From NCBI GenBank assembly GCA_030704615.1, contig CM060731.1:35152001-35216000 (forward strand): DNA of 64,000 nucleotides, given 5' to 3'. The notes beneath the pieces were generated by a model. That model made no database searches. It had not been told where the DNA came from and was given only the letters and a program-made list of their open reading frames with translations. Both the position numbers and the translations under genes were made by a program. Shown piece by piece: positions 11,030 to 27,515 of this stretch (position 1 is the first letter of the stretch; every line of letters starts with the position of its first letter). This DNA comes from Takakia lepidozioides. Its lineage: Eukaryota; Streptophyta; Takakiopsida; Takakiales; Takakiaceae.

Positions 11030-11760
11030 GGGTGTGCCTGCGTGGCCCGTCCCTCCCCATTCGCTTGTGGATGCAGGCTTGTGGATGTTTGTGCCGACAT
11101 TGTTCACCTTGGGGCAAGATAGAGCAACATCAACAAGTGAAACAAGTCTATGAGGTTCAGCATTTAGCACTTGGCACAATGCTTATTTCGAAACAAAATA
11201 GTCACGGCGGTGCAGCCCCTTGGCCATTACCAGCCATATCTTAGTAGATTTAACCTCGCACTTGTGTACCCAGATTGTGCATTGCTCCAACAATGATGGA
11301 ACTCCTGGTCTTAGAGAACCAATATATCAGGTTTCCGATCAAAATAGGCATCGACTTTCTTGAATAGCTCCTCTCGAGCTTCCCATGATGAAACATCACA
11401 CACCGAGCCTTCCACCTTCAAGCCTGCCTTCCTCCATGACATCAAGCAGTCACTGAGTGTTCTTCTGGGCTTCCACAGGTGACGGACACTCCCTGCTAGC
11501 TCTTCCACAACGGCCTGGCTGCAAGCTCTGAAATCAATTGTATCAGAATAATATTCAGCGGACATCGTGCATCTGTACACTTTGAAGAGCTTTTGCAGTG
11601 GCTTGATTTGTAATGATGTCCATTGTAAAGTTCGAGGCTTCAATTCTTGTCCAAAAACTCTCCATCAGTTCTTTATCCATCAACACAGTGAAGACATCCC
11701 CAGGGCTGGCCAACAGACTCTCAGAAATATGTACTCACTAACCATTCACTGGATCTAGCC
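11030..11760 (-). pseudogene. Decayed partial duplicate of the neighbouring dehydrogenase (exons 2-3)
   Basis: The segment repeats the neighbouring gene's sequence. 11060-11290 matches 13730-13920 (the start of exon 3 and the intron after it in + orientation), and 11330-11760 matches 14210-14690 (exon 2 and upstream intron). Intron sequence is conserved as well, so it arose by DNA duplication rather than retrocopying. The exon-2 copy keeps Val-Cys-Asp-Val-Ser-Ser and Glu-Leu-Phe-Lys-Lys-Val-Asp but has lost residues in the Ala-Gly-Leu-Gly region and its frame. The exon-3 copy diverges after the Asn-Asn-Val-Gly-Thr-Asn motif. It has no promoter or first exon of its own. Confidence 0.8.
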
Positions 11761-12602
11761 TTCAGGACGGGACCTAAACCCTCCTGGCACCGGATGTAGA
11801 TTCACATAGCGCTCGTCCACAATCAATTTGCTATAGGAAATTGGGCCCTCCAGATACCTTACAACAACTGAGACATAGGACGGAGTTCAAGCAGTGAAAG
11901 CAACAATGTAAAGAGAAGGGACAAGAGGGGGAGAGAAATGAAATGAAATGAAATGGCACTCTACCGAGAAGGAGAGTGGGGCCCTCCAAAAATAAGCTGG
12001 TCTGCAATCTCATAATATGGCACCTAGAGGAAGGTCTACCCCAAAATCAGACCAAAATTCTAAAAATTGAGATAGATTGCTATGTATGTTAGATTTGGAG
12101 GATCACTTGTCAGATTTTTGCTTCATTCACACACCCATCAGGTAATATTTCCTTTCTAATTCATCTGATAAGTACTTGCACAGTAACATTACCTAGTGTC
12201 ATGTCCAGAAATTTGGACATTATGATTGAGTGTGGTGGCAACAATTGATTTTATTTGAACTTTAAACTTGCCATCCTTAAATGAAGTTCCGCCTTCTTCC
12301 CTGGGCACAATGTGGAGTCTATGAATACCCGTGGGGACGCCCCCATTTTTACAAATGCAGATTTCATCCAGGGCTTGAGTTTGATGTCATAAGCAAAACC
12401 GACTGAATCAACCTTTCAACTTTCCTTTTCTATTCTGTGATATGAATGTATGCTTCTCCCCTGTGGTTTCTACTACAGGCTGTAACAGAAAGGTAGGTCC
12501 ATTCTCATGTACCCATAGATTTGTTCTGAATACCTCCACCAGTTTCATTTATCTGAATCCAACATCAACTCGGATCTCGGTAGCATGCATGCACCAACTT
12601 AG

Positions 12603-16012
<3,410 letters not shown>

Positions 16013-16099
16013 CGCTCTCGCTCTGTCCCGTGCTCGCAATCCGCTCACACGATCGCACTGTGATTAAGCCCGACCCTCCACCGTCCACAGTCCACAACA

Positions 16100-18700
16100 A
16101 CGCTCCGCTGCTCACGTCCGAGTCTCCGACGCCCTTTATTCTACTCTTTCCCGCGTGCCGGATCTGCGTGTCGGCGATTCACAGGCCATCCTCCACATGT
16201 GACCAGACCTGGAGGTGGCGCGCAGTGCTACACCGGTCATATGGATTCTAACTTTTACTGTCCCGGTTCGCTAGAATTAGTCCTAAGACATTGATGATCA
16301 GTGCTGTCCAAATTTTCAGTAGGATTGATCGGCCTGTCAGTAGCATCAAACATTTATGGCAGACTCCAAGTCTGTACTCTTACAGATTTCAAAGCGACCC
16401 AGAAAAGGTCAGGCCATCCTTATGGTTTATCCTTAGGTGTCCGTTTATCCCCAGCTCTGAAACTCGCCCTGAGCACGATTCTCGTGACCACCCCGCCACT
16501 TCATGTGCCTTCCAGGGCCACCTGCACTTATTTGCCACCGTCCTTTCGACTGATGGGAAACGAGTTCTCACTTGTGACAAGCGTGGTGGTCAGGTCACAC
16601 CACCAACGACACTGCAACATTAATGGAAAACTATTGATGCAGCTTGTCAGGTTCCCACGTGCCTTTTAACGAAACTGTCCAACGACGAGCCACCACACCT
16701 GTTGTGGGCGATTATGCTAGTTTCTACGGCGTCGTGTTGTAGGAAGCTCGATACACACTGTGCGTGAAGCTCCGGTGCGCATGGACTTGACGACTTGACC
16801 AGGTGCGACCCTGTAAAATTGTCGATGAGCTTCCACTAGACTGCTGCTTTCTGCCCCACAAGAGACCCGAATCTTCCAATTCAACACAGACTTGCCTATG
16901 CGGGTAAGGCGATCCCTACACAACGTGGATCACGCGTAGCCACGCATTAGATGGGGCCCTGAAGTTGAATGCAAGGGAGCTGGTTCAGCCAGCGTGGACC
17001 CCCCGCCACCCCACGCCCACCCCGCCTCCATCGCCCACACACCAGAAGCCGCGCGGCACGCCCCTCCGTGCCTCATGTCCCGCTGCCAGGACATGAGACG
17101 TGCCCTCTCCAGCATCCCTCCTCCCATCCTGCCCTCATGCATGGCATCGCCCTCCATCCCCCATACATGCCTTCATCCTCCCCATGCATGCCATTGGAGA
17201 ATACACGTACCAGCTCTCGCTTTCTTTGATATTGTTGGCGTTGGCGTACCGCGTCCTGTCATGCACGTCGATTTTGTGGAGAGTAGTGGGCAATCCTGCT
17301 ACGATGCAGGATGTGGTCGCCGTGTTCAGAGGTTGCAACGCTTGCTCTCCAGATCCTTATTATCGCTCAAAAAACGATCGACTTTGTCTGTTTGTCTTCT
17401 CCGGATTTTCATTATGCTCTTCCTCCAGGTTATACTTTGTGGGTGAGTTAGTTCTACAATGAGCATCCGAAACCCAATCGTTCTTTGTTAGTTATTTCAC
17501 ATCTATTGAATGCATAGATTCACAAATATGCATATTGTGACTCCGGTCTCATTTTCTCACTATAGTAGTTAGCAAAGTACAAAAATGGGCATGTTTTGCT
17601 TACTTTGCTGATACTTTCGGGAGTTGGGGAGACTGGTAAGGCATATAACTGCTAACTTTGCAATTTTTGATGTTGTATTACAATGAAGGTGACCTCGGGC
17701 ATCACTTTCCATAATCAATGGCTCACTCCAGGGACGTGCACATATGTTCTATCATTTTGTTTCCCTTCCAGAACAACTTAGATCACTACTCTGGTCCATG
17801 ATCACTCTCCATATTGACATATTCATATTATTTGCAGTCCATTCATGATGTTTTGGGATTTAGGGTTTATGATAAATGACATGCACACCATTGTCAAAGG
17901 TTTAGGGTTGGGTTCAGTTGCAGCTATGCATGCAATTACAGTTCGCATCATTTATACCTTGCTAAGGATTTATGCTAGGCATTGGTTGTGTAGGTTTTCA
18001 CGCTGCTACAAGTGCTGGCAGGCGCAGCAATCACGATGAAGGAGAGCAAAATGATAGAGAACCAAAGGGAATACCGCGAGACATATAAGATTGATGAATA
18101 AGAGTCCCTCATATGCGAGGCATTCAAAGAAAGAGTATCGTATGTGAAATCATGCAAATAAAGAGTAATCGTCATTATTAAGATTGATCATGTCTAGGTA
18201 AATAAAGATGTTGATGGTTCATTGTTATATATTGGAAGTGTGTTTGGTAGTTTGAATGCAATATAAATTGGTTTGTGGAAATCTGGCCTCTATGCTTCTG
18301 TTACACCATATTCACATTCATTTCCAGTGATATTTGCCCATATGTGGTCTAGTTGAGATCCGACTTTTGTGGTGCTTCCACTAAACTGCGACTTTAATTC
18401 GAATTTATCCATGAAATTCAACAGTTGTTGTTTGTTTTTTTGCATGGTTATTGTCGGAAGGTAATAGGAATAATGTAAGAACTCGCGTCAAGACAGTCCA
18501 GCCCTGACACCCCGTACCGCCGATTCTCCGCCTCCGGCAGCCATCGAAAGACAGCCGGCTGGGCTCGGACAATCCCTCCCCAGCCCCGCTCTCATCCCAT
18601 CGGCATCGTCGCCGCCTATGTCGTCGTTCTATGACACCAGTCCGCCGCTTCCACCAGTCCGCCAATTCCCGGTAACCCCCTGCACATCAACCCCTGTAAC
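16100..18700. other. No recognisable gene; upstream flank of the dehydrogenase
   Basis: 16013-16250 is the likely promoter side of the dehydrogenase. 16980-17200 is C-rich with many short 'ccatgc' and 'catcc' runs, which create long open frames of low-complexity composition that I do not take as genes. The remainder is AT-rich with no domain I recognise. Confidence 0.3.
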
Positions 18701-18714
18701 CCCCGCCCGGGTTT

Positions 18715-19990
18715 AAACCTCACCCCCATGCAACCCTCTGTAACTCCGCCGAGTGTAACCCTCTGTAACCCATGTAACCCCATGACCCTCTGTAACCCTC
18801 ACCAAGTGTAACCCTCACCACCATGTAACCCTCTATAACACCGCAGAGTGTCACCCTCACCCCTATGTAACCTTCACTCCATGTAACCCTCTGTAAAACT
18901 TTGCAACCCATGTAATCCTATGTGACCCTCTGTAACCCATGTAACCCCATGACCCTCTGTAACCCTCACCAGGTGTACTCCTCACCACCATGTAACCCTA
19001 TGTAACCCTCTGTAACACCGCAAAGTGTCACCCCCACCCCTATGTAATCCTCACTACATGTAACCCTCTGTAACATTTTGCAACCCATGTAACCCTTTGT
19101 GACCCTCTATAACACCGCAGAGTGTCACCCTCACCCCTATGTAACCCTCTGTAACCCTTTGTAACCCATGTGACCCTTTGTGACCCTTTGTAACCATGTA
19201 ATCCTCTGTAACCCATTTAACCCCATGACCCTCTGTAACCCTTTGTAACCATGTAACCCTCTGTTACTCCGAGGGGTGTAACCCTCACTCCACGTAATCC
19301 TCTGTAAAACTTTGCAACTCATGTAATCCTTTGTGACCATCTTAACCCATGTAACCCTATGACCCTCTGTAACCCTCACCACCATGTGACCCTCTGTGAC
19401 ACCGCAGAGTGTCACCCCCACCCCTATATAACCCTCACTCCATGTAACCCTCTGTAACACTTTGCAACCCATGTAACCCTCTGTAACACCACAGAGTGTC
19501 ACCCTCATCCCTATGTAACCCTCACTCCATGCAACCCTCTGTGACCCTCTATAACCCATGTAACCCTCTGTGACCCTCTGTAATCCATATAACCCTCTGT
19601 TACTCCGCGAGGTGTAACCCTCACTCCATGTTATCCCGCATCATGTAACCCTCTCATTATGTGATCCATGTAATCCCCACCATATGTAACCCGGATCGTG
19701 TAACCCCAATGCAAGCTTGTATCATGTTATCCCATGTACCCCTCTCCGTGTAACTCCAGTTCCTCGTGTAACCCCATCATCCTTGTAACCCTCTGCACGT
19801 CAGCCCTTGTAACTCCGCCTCGTGTGACCCTCATTGTGTAACTCTCACATTGTAACCCCTCCATGTAACCTCGATATTGTGTCAATCCCCTCCGTGTAAC
19901 CCCCGATCGTGTCACTCCTAGCTCGTGTCACCCCGGATCATTTATCCTCAACGCATGTCACCCCTGTTCGTGTAGCCCCTTGGTGCCTGG
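18715..19990. repeat. Degenerate TGTAACCC minisatellite with higher-order units
   Basis: About 1.27 kb is built from 8-10 base words of the form TGTAACCC plus a variable spacer such as CTC, CAT or TCA. A longer unit with the core 'gcagagtgtcacc' recurs at about 18843, 19020, 19116, 19403 and 19493, showing irregular higher-order organisation. The array becomes more degenerate after 19620. It resembles plant telomere repeat (CCCTAAA) only in base content and is not a telomere. The long minus-strand frames through it are by-products of a repeat lacking stops. Confidence 0.85.
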
Positions 19991-21420
19991 CAAAAATTTG
20001 CGGGCTCCGAGAGGTGTCAGATATTTTGAATTCAAACCTGGGTTACACGATTCGGTGACATCAAAACCCACATGTAACTCCATCATCGTGAGTCATTTTC
20101 ACCAGGTGCGCAGACGTCGTGCGGTCCCAAGGGCTCCGTTGCATTGCCCGTGTATGTTCTGCGATTTGTATTGTACTGGTGGTACTGTTGCCGCTAATGG
20201 CGTATGCTGCCACGAAGGTGCTAGACGAGGAACACAAAGCAACATTAGAATCAAATGGTTTGAAAGACGAGGTGGGAGAACTTTGTCATTTGTAGCATTT
20301 GGTATCTCATTTGAAATGCATCCTACAGCTGCCCATAGACAGGCTTTTCAATTACACAAACCTCCGTTGGATATGCCAGGTTTCCCAGGGAAAAGGGAAA
20401 CGGATATCCATCGAAGTAGCTGTCGTTCCATGGTCTCTCATTCCTGATTTTCTGGAGGGAGAAAGGAGTAGAGTGGATGGGAAGACCCCATTTTATGTTC
20501 AAGATCGAAGGTATCGTGAGTTGCCAGATCTGACGATACCGCGTGCAAACAGTTATCGTCAGTGGCAGAAGTAAGTCACTTACGAGGGTTGTATAACATT
20601 CCCAGCCCCACTTCTTTCTACTGGCCTAGCAAAGTCGTATATGGCGATAGCCCTCCTCACTTTGTATGCTTTCTTTGCAGGTATCACTGCTGCTACGACC
20701 CGGTAGATAGGCGCACAAACCCGCCGATTGTGAAGAAGAAAGAAAAACCGATAGCAGCCTCCGATAATCAAAAACCAGTCAATCAGACGTAAGGCGGATT
20801 TTGGATAGTCATACAAACGTGGGTGTACTTGTAGCTTCAAAGTTGGCCAGTGTTTTCTAGATCCAGAGTTGGCAATCATCACATACTTCCAGAAACAACA
20901 TGTAGATGCAAAAAGAAAGTCATGTCTGGTTCAGCTGATCCCTCTTCCCATTTCACGCGATTCGTGCATGCCCCTCGTCTCAACCAAGATATGAAACAGT
21001 GGATCATCGATAGTCTTCGTAGTGGCCTATCTCCAGCTATGATTATGACACAACACACTCAACAGCTCCAGGAAGCTTGTGCGTCTCAGCTAGGCATGGA
21101 GTGGAGTCGCGATTGTTTCTTGTTCGAGTAACATTGCCGACAAGCTTGCGATTGAGAGTTACAAAAAACATCCAGATGATGCACAAAGTGTACGTATGTG
21201 GGTCCATAGCAATCCTGAAAGCGTCTTCTTCTACCATGAAGAGACAGCGCCAGTGGCGAGTGATTTGAAGTTCGTGATTGGAATACAAACGGAGTGGCAA
21301 AAACAGAAATTGATCGACATGGGACACAACCGTGTGGTATCCTGCGCTGCAACATTTGGGACCAACGAAAATAAGGTATTCGTGTCACGCTTTACCTTTC
21401 ATTGCATTCTGAAATGTGAG
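19990..21420 (+). pseudogene. MULE-like transposase remnant
   Basis: Several plus-strand open pieces look like parts of one transposase. 20040-20270 has Cys-Pro-Cys-x2-Cys. 20300-20574 ends in a plausible GT donor. 20850-21131 reads His-Ala-Pro-Arg-Leu-Asn-Gln-Asp. After a one-base shift near 21127, the sequence encodes Gly-Ile-Gln-Thr-Glu-Trp-Gln, Lys-Leu-Ile-Asp-Met-Gly-His-Asn and Val-Val-Ser-Cys-Ala-Ala-Thr-Phe-Gly-Thr-Asn. The last block resembles the start of the MULE DDE domain (normally Asp-Ala-Thr-x2-Thr-Asn; the Asp is Cys-Ala here). The catalytic remainder is missing. No terminal repeats were found. Confidence 0.5.
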
Positions 21421-21759
21421 TGCCATGCAACTGTTGCCAATATTACAACACTCACCTTATTCATTTTTGTACCATTGCGACATTGCAGTTCCCAATGTAT
21501 ACCATAATAGAAAAGCAAAAAAGAGAACTCTTATCCACACTAGTTTTGCAGATGTCTTTGTTTATGCTCCTGGAGACTTTATCAACCTCTCATATTTTCA
21601 TCCTCTACCATCACAACCTTGTGACAATTTCTCTGCTTGTTCTTCTTTGCAAAGTGCGTAAGTCAAAATCTAGGCCTAAATCTTTTGGGCTCAAGAGCGC
21701 ATACAGGGATACTTACAATCAACTCTGTTCGGGTCTTACAATGAGAGAGAATTTAAGGC

Positions 21760-22560
21760 CAAGATGAGAATGTCAAGGGGAACATTTGATTTTATTTGTT
21801 CGGAAGTTGCTCCTTATTTGAAGCGTCTAGATACTAACATGCGAGTTGTTTTCCACTTGAAACTAGAATAGCACTTGTCATTCCACGCTTAGCTATCGAA
21901 AATAGAATGTAAATGATCGCTGATCTATATGGTGTGGGAGTATCAACTTCTCAGAAGATATGTGTAGATTTTGTGCATGCTATGAAACAGTCTTTAAGAA
22001 GAAAAAAAATGTGAAGTGGCCTTCCACTTCGGCTATGGAGAAAATAGCTACTGTCTTTGAGACATTACATGATATACCTTTTGTTGTAGGCACCATCGAT
22101 GGATCACATATACCAATTATTGCTCCTCGATTGAACGCAACTGATTATTACAATAGAAAATGATTTCATAGCGTGTTGCTACAGGGTGTTGTTACTAGCA
22201 AATGTGTGTTCTGGGATTACGATATTGGTTGGGCAGGTAGCATGCACGATGCGAATCTCTAGTCCCGTTCAGCCATAGGGTAATTTGTGAAGCTGGACGT
22301 CTCGCGCCTTATACATTGGTAGGGGATGCAGCTTATCCAGCTCATCCTTGGATGTTTTCACCCTTCAAAAGACACAAGGATGCTTCTAGAACTATGTACA
22401 AAGCTCAACCCGCATGTGTTTGGAAAGAAGCTTTGGTTATTGAAAGGGCGTTGGCGATTATTAATGAAGAGAATGGATATCTCACTCTAGCATGTCCCTG
22501 ACTTTGTAGCAGCATGCATAATTCTACACAACATATGTACATTACATGGAGACTCTTTTG
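21760..22560 (+). pseudogene. PIF/Harbinger-type transposase, broken
   Basis: Plus-strand fragments encode the DDE_Tnp_4 signature. Val-Gly-Thr-Ile-Asp-Gly-Ser-His-Ile-Pro-Ile (about 22086-22118) supplies the first Asp. After an in-frame TGA near 22161 comes Gly-Val-Val-Thr-Ser, then Gly-Ser-Met-His-Asp-Ala for the second catalytic region, and Val-Gly-Asp-Ala-Ala-Tyr-Pro with Trp-Met-Phe-Ser-Pro-Phe (22319-22360). Stops follow His-Asp-Ala-Asn-Leu and Leu-Ala-Cys-Pro. This family encodes a cut-and-paste transposase that needs a partner Myb/SANT protein. The copy cannot be active. Confidence 0.8.
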
Positions 22561-23335
22561 AACATCAGTGGATTATGGAGGCTGAAGAGGAAGTGCATGA
22601 CTCCCTACAAAATCGAACCCTACTACGACAAACCACAAAAGAGAGGGATGCAATAGCTTCGACCATTTTGGATGATCTTCAAGGAGTTCAACTGTTGGTA
22701 GAGTGTTCCAGCCCTTTGTTGTCCTTGAGCAAATGCACTATAACATATGTCTAGAGCGCCACAATCTGTACACGGTGAATGGGAACCGGATGGTTATGTT
22801 GGAGAAGGCCGGTTGTGGTCACACTGTGACTCAGTGAGTTCAGACCAAGATTTATATGTTACTGTGGGTGTAAGTGTAGAATGGTGGTAATCCCTCTTTT
22901 GATCTTTCTGTTATGCCTAAAGGCAACCAGTATTCTAGTCAGGGAAGAAGGTAACTTCAAATTGGCCACATGAATGCCAAACAGGTGACAGAGAAGAAAG
23001 GTTGACAAACAAGGAAACAAGTGAACCCATGCCTGCCCTTGTCACCCCAATAGAGGAGACTCCTTGATTGGATTATATGCTTCCAAAGAGTGTCGTACTG
23101 AGCCCTTTCTTCCCATGGGTGGGATTATGCCTGGAAGGGCCGCAATGTACTTGCACATAACCATAACTAGGGGGCACTTACAGACCTTTTTTGCAGATTT
23201 TATCACTAAGATCTGGAAATTGAAAGGAAAACTCTGCATCATGTCTCACATTCTATCTTATCTACAACCTATTTTACAACCTTGACCATTTGAGGGTGTA
23301 CTATGACATTACATTGTACTGAACTTCAGTAAATT

Positions 23336-23773
23336 TTGGCCTTTGCAGGGATAAACACAAGCAACACAGTAGGCAACAATGCCAAGTATTCAGAGACCGG
23401 TGAGGAGGCCGATGAGCAGATGGATTGCCCAAGCACAGGCAGGAAACGGAAGTGTTCAATATTGGTAGCTATGTCAAGGACAACCAATGGGCTAGCATCT
23501 ATCCTAGAACACAACAATCAGAAGGTTGTAGATGCAATGATGAGATCCGAGGACAGGAAAGACAAGCGGCACAAAGAAGACTTGGATATGGAAAAAATAA
23601 AGCTGAATTTTGAGGAGGAGAAGCTTGTAGGCACAATGCAACTAGGCAATGGCTATATTGGAGCTCATAACAGTATAAGCGATGGACTTAAACAGCTTAG
23701 TTCAGTGTTGGCTGTGAGAAGGCAAGCAACAAGACTGACGACAGTGTGTATGCAACAGATAGTGGAAGCTTAG
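23336..23773 (+). CDS. Charged protein, possible C-terminal part of the Harbinger partner (Myb/SANT-like)
   Basis: A 145-codon open frame ends at TAG. It has a Ser/Asn/Glu-rich start, a basic Gly-Arg-Lys-Arg-Lys-Cys patch, and a charged helix around Asn-Asn-Gln-Lys-Val-Val-Asp-Ala-Met-Met, Arg-Lys-Asp-Lys-Arg-His-Lys and Phe-Glu-Glu-Glu-Lys-Leu. Such a basic patch plus coiled coil is typical of the C-terminal half of the trihelix-like ORF that accompanies PIF/Harbinger transposases, and it sits 0.8 kb after the transposase in the same orientation. The DNA-binding half is not visible upstream. An AG immediately before the frame (23346-23349) suggests it begins within an exon. Confidence 0.4.
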   Translation: MAFAGINTSNTVGNNAKYSETGEEADEQMDCPSTGRKRKCSILVAMSRTTNGLASILEHNNQKVVDAMMRSEDRKDKRHKEDLDMEKIKLNFEEEKLVGTMQLGNGYIGAHNSISDGLKQLSSVLAVRRQATRLTTVCMQQIVEA

Positions 23774-23779
23774 AGAAGT

Positions 23780-25540
23780 CAGAAGCAGTGAATCTCATGG
23801 CATCCTCTTCCAATTTTGGTGTAGTGAACTAGCTGTTGTAAGCAGAGGGTGAGCTCTGTTCGAAAGGTCCAATCAGGTTGTTGTTTCTTCTGAAGGAAAC
23901 ATGACCACAGAGTGGGGATTTCCAGTTAAGGATTGATACTGTATTTTAGTTCCACATCACAACACTGAGATATTTAACAATTCGCACTCATTTGTAGCCA
24001 CAATCCAGGACATATGTGATGCATCTATGCTTCGCTTTTGTACACTAATTACTCGCCCATTCTCATCTATTTGCGGAAACTGCTCGATTGTTGTCCACTG
24101 ATTTCTTGCTGTAAAGTGTGCATCACCTTTTTGTTTGACCAAGATGGACCCTTCCTGCAAGGGGTGAGGTCTGGCCTATTATTAGCGGAGCGTGGGAGGG
24201 AGCGATTAGTCACTCTTGTCGTTTGTGTTGATAGACCAAGCTTCAGTTTCAAGGAAGTGGAAAAAAGGGGAGAAGTGACTAGTGGGGGTTTTCTTGGAAG
24301 AATGGTGTGGAACAAATGAGCGAAGTGCTGCACTGGATTAAAGAACCAAGACAAGAGGAGGAAGGGCATCCCCACAGTGAGACCCTTTACCTTTGCACAC
24401 TATTAAGGTAATTTTAGGTCATGTTCTTTATTCAGCTTTGCACATTCGTTCAGTAACCAGTAGCAATAATGGATCATGCTGGCAGAGATGATTCAAATTT
24501 ACATCTACATTGATTAGATTCCCAATTGTAGTTAATCTCTTGAGCACTATCCAATAAGCATATCTTTATGAGAGAACAAACTTATGACCAGCATGGAGAC
24601 ACCTTGGACAAGACTCCCAACAAAATTTGTATGAGAATATGGCATAGAAATGTCCTTGTCACAAAAAATATTATATGCTAGAATTGGAATAATCCTTGAA
24701 CAAAAATGAAATTGACACAACCTTGAGCGGGGTAATTTTCAGCTCACACGTACAAAGGGTTGTGAAGCCTTAAAACAAGCCTGAAGCATATACTCATTTC
24801 CTCTCAAGAAGCAAGGTTTCATAACAAAGAGGCGAGCGGAAAGAGCTAGCAAAGCGTGAGAGGAGGATCAAACACACGGATCTGACACAAAGCAGCTCTC
24901 ATCCAAGCCTTGTACACCAAAATCACATATACACTAACACCCGAGTACACCGCCCTGACCTTGTGTCAGGGTGCTGTCTTTATACAAAAGCCTTAGCTTT
25001 AATTGCCCGCCGCGTGGGAGGCGTCACAAGCCAAAGCCCACGTCGCCGCCTTGTAGCCCTAGATCTGATGAAGGGCCAGGATGTCACCACCAGCCCAAAA
25101 CTAACCCTAATCTAGGTATCATTGTAACGGTTTAACGGCTTTATACGCCAAAATTTTATACTACAGATGTGTATCGCCGTTTTGGATGAAACGAGCCATT
25201 TCTAGGCTAAGCAAATATGGGGCTTTACATTTGTGAAGCCTACCCCCTACGAAAAATCCTCAGCTCCGCGAAGGAGAACAAACAATAGGAAAATATCACC
25301 CTCCACTGCTGGGTGAAAAACCTACCAAAGGAATACCTGGCACCTGCAAGTTGGGCCGAGGACAAAACCCTTGGCTAGGAAAACCGTGCAAAGGAGTACA
25401 GATGGTGATATACCATGAAAAATGTTGCTAAGTCCTAGAGAGGTCAAGTCCTAGGATCCCAATAGTCACCATCCGCAAACTCAGACTAAGCCGCTGAGAA
25501 AAGAAGAGGATCAAGCTGAAGTAGATCGGCGAAGAAGATC
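23780..25540. other. No recognisable gene; likely outer region of the gypsy element at the right
   Basis: No domains are seen. 24750-25540 may contain the 3' LTR of the minus-strand Ty3/gypsy element, but I could not match it to a second LTR by eye. Confidence 0.3.
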
Positions 25541-25774
25541 AAGACATCACCCCACCGTGCGCCCCTCCACATTGATAGATGTAAGATAAAAAACTAGTTC
25601 GGAATGCATCAAGTCGGTCAAAGAAACAAGTTCATCCTGCACCTCAGTATTAGAGCCTTGTGGAAGAAGGAGAGCATGTCGCACACGTAGAATTTGATAG
25701 ATCAAGTATGGACCGTCGATTTTGAGCTTAGATTTGCACGCATGCTTGCCATGTTGTAATCGAACGCACACGGT

Positions 25775-26690
25775 CTATCCCACCTGAAACATGTTAGAAT
25801 ACTTGACACGCTTGTTAAAATTACAGACATGTGTTAGCTGAGCCTTACCAATGTTCGTCTTGGCATCATGGATAGACACCGCATGCCAAGCATGAAGATC
25901 CTCAACAAAGGTCTCAAGATCAACCAGATCAGCAACAGTAGAGATAAGAGGGGTAGAATGCAAAGGAGAAACATACTTGCGACCATACAACAACTCAAAA
26001 AGAGTCTTCTTGGTACTAGAATGCACGGCTGTGCAATAAGCAAAGAGAATAGGGGGAAGAAAGGTATCCCACTCCTTGGTCAGTGCGCCATTCTTCTCCA
26101 ACATTCGGCAAAGAGTTTGGTTGAAGCGTTCCGTGAGGTCATTGGTCTGGGGATGGTATGGGGCGGTGGTGGAATGCTTAACACTGAAGTTGAGGCAAAT
26201 CACCGTGAGGAGCTAGTTACAAAACTCCTTGCCCTGATCCGTTAGTATCTCCCGAGGACACCCATCCCGCATAAGGATCTTATTGAAGAAAAACTGAGCT
26301 ACAACATCACTAGCCTTGGAACGCAGAAGCCAGACTTCTACCCACTAAGTCAAGTGGTCGGTAACAACGCAAAGGTAGCTTCGACCCTTTTGATGTGAGT
26401 GCGAGGGGTCCTACTAAGTCAATGCCAACACAAGCAAAAACATAGGTGACAAGCAAAGGCTGCAGCTCATACAAGATCCGAGCCCTAGGGAGAGCAATGT
26501 TAGCACGACAACCTTCACAGTTAGAAATGAACTCGGTGACGTCTCGGTGAATTCCCAGCCAATAGTATACCTCTTGGATGTGGGCCACAGTTTTCTTGAC
26601 ACCAAGGTGACCTGTATACAAGGAACAATGGAAACGCTCCAGTAAAGCATTCAACTGGCTCCGTGGTGGCACCTCCAAGTAGCATGACAC
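25775..26690 (-). pseudogene. Gypsy integrase, interrupted
   Basis: 26690-26310 carries the His-His-Cys-Cys zinc finger region (Tyr-x-Gly-His-Leu-Gly, Tyr-Tyr-Trp, Cys-Glu-Gly-Cys) and the start of the core (Gly-Ile-Asp-Leu-Val-Gly-Pro-Leu). 26203-25775 holds the later core with Pro-Tyr-His-Pro-Gln-Thr-Asn and Glu-Arg-Phe-Asn-Gln-Thr-Leu. The middle of the core is frameshifted and contains stops. Integrase joins element DNA to the chromosome; this one is dead. Confidence 0.8.
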
Positions 26691-27515
26691 TCCCCTCTAG
26701 TGAGCTCCTTGAAAAGCTTATCATCCATGAAACGGTGAGTAGACACATGATACATAATTTGTTTACACAAGGACTCGGAAAGGCCAGATGACGAACGCCC
26801 TGATTGGCATCGCTGGAGTAGCACAACATGTAGCTGATCATCCATGACTGCACTGCACATAAGAAGTAGACAATGGGTTTTAGATAAAGCCTATGATCTC
26901 CAGCCAGGGATACCTTCACCTCATTTGTTACTACTCATGGATAGCCAAATCAGGCCTTTAGGCTCAAGCCAATAGTCACACCGGAGTGCAAAGCTGAATC
27001 ACAACAAACTCGGGGGGCCTAGGAAAGAGAAGAGCTGAAACACAACAAGGAACTTCCACCAAACTATCCGAATTCTCACGAAACGATAGATCCACCACAC
27101 ATACTAACACACGAATAAATCAACTAGGATCATCAAGAAGGCTAGACCAGCCCTAAGCAACCAATATGCCATGTGAATCCAAGACCAAGGGGTACTGATC
27201 AGCACAAAGAAGGTTGAGCAGAGGGGCAGGATCAAGAGGAGGGGCTGCATCAGCAGCAGCAAGGTCATCCAAGGTGAACATAGGCTTGTTGACAGGAGGA
27301 TCAACCCGTGTGAGTGCATCAGCATTTGTGTTCTCCTTGCCCTTCTTGTAGACTATATCCATGTCAAATTCCTACAAGTACATAGCCCATCTAAACAAGT
27401 CTGCCATGAAGTTCTATCGGCTTAACAAGGGCCTTAAGTGGAAGATGATCAGTCTCCACCACAAACCAGACACCATGCAAATATTGCCTGAAATGCTTCA
27501 CACCAAATACTAATG

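Noticed and set aside
16969-17462. Overlapping open frames of 86-150 codons in the C-rich region
   Set aside because: Low-complexity His/Pro/Ser composition, several overlapping frames on the same strand, and no splice or family support.
18720-19915. Long minus-strand open frames rich in Gly, Val, Thr and Tyr
   Set aside because: They are the translation of a stop-poor minisatellite. They change frame with every spacer and have no domain.
18715-19990. Telomere or interstitial telomere array
   Set aside because: The plant telomere unit CCCTAAA does not occur in tandem; the word is TGTAACCC with variable spacers.
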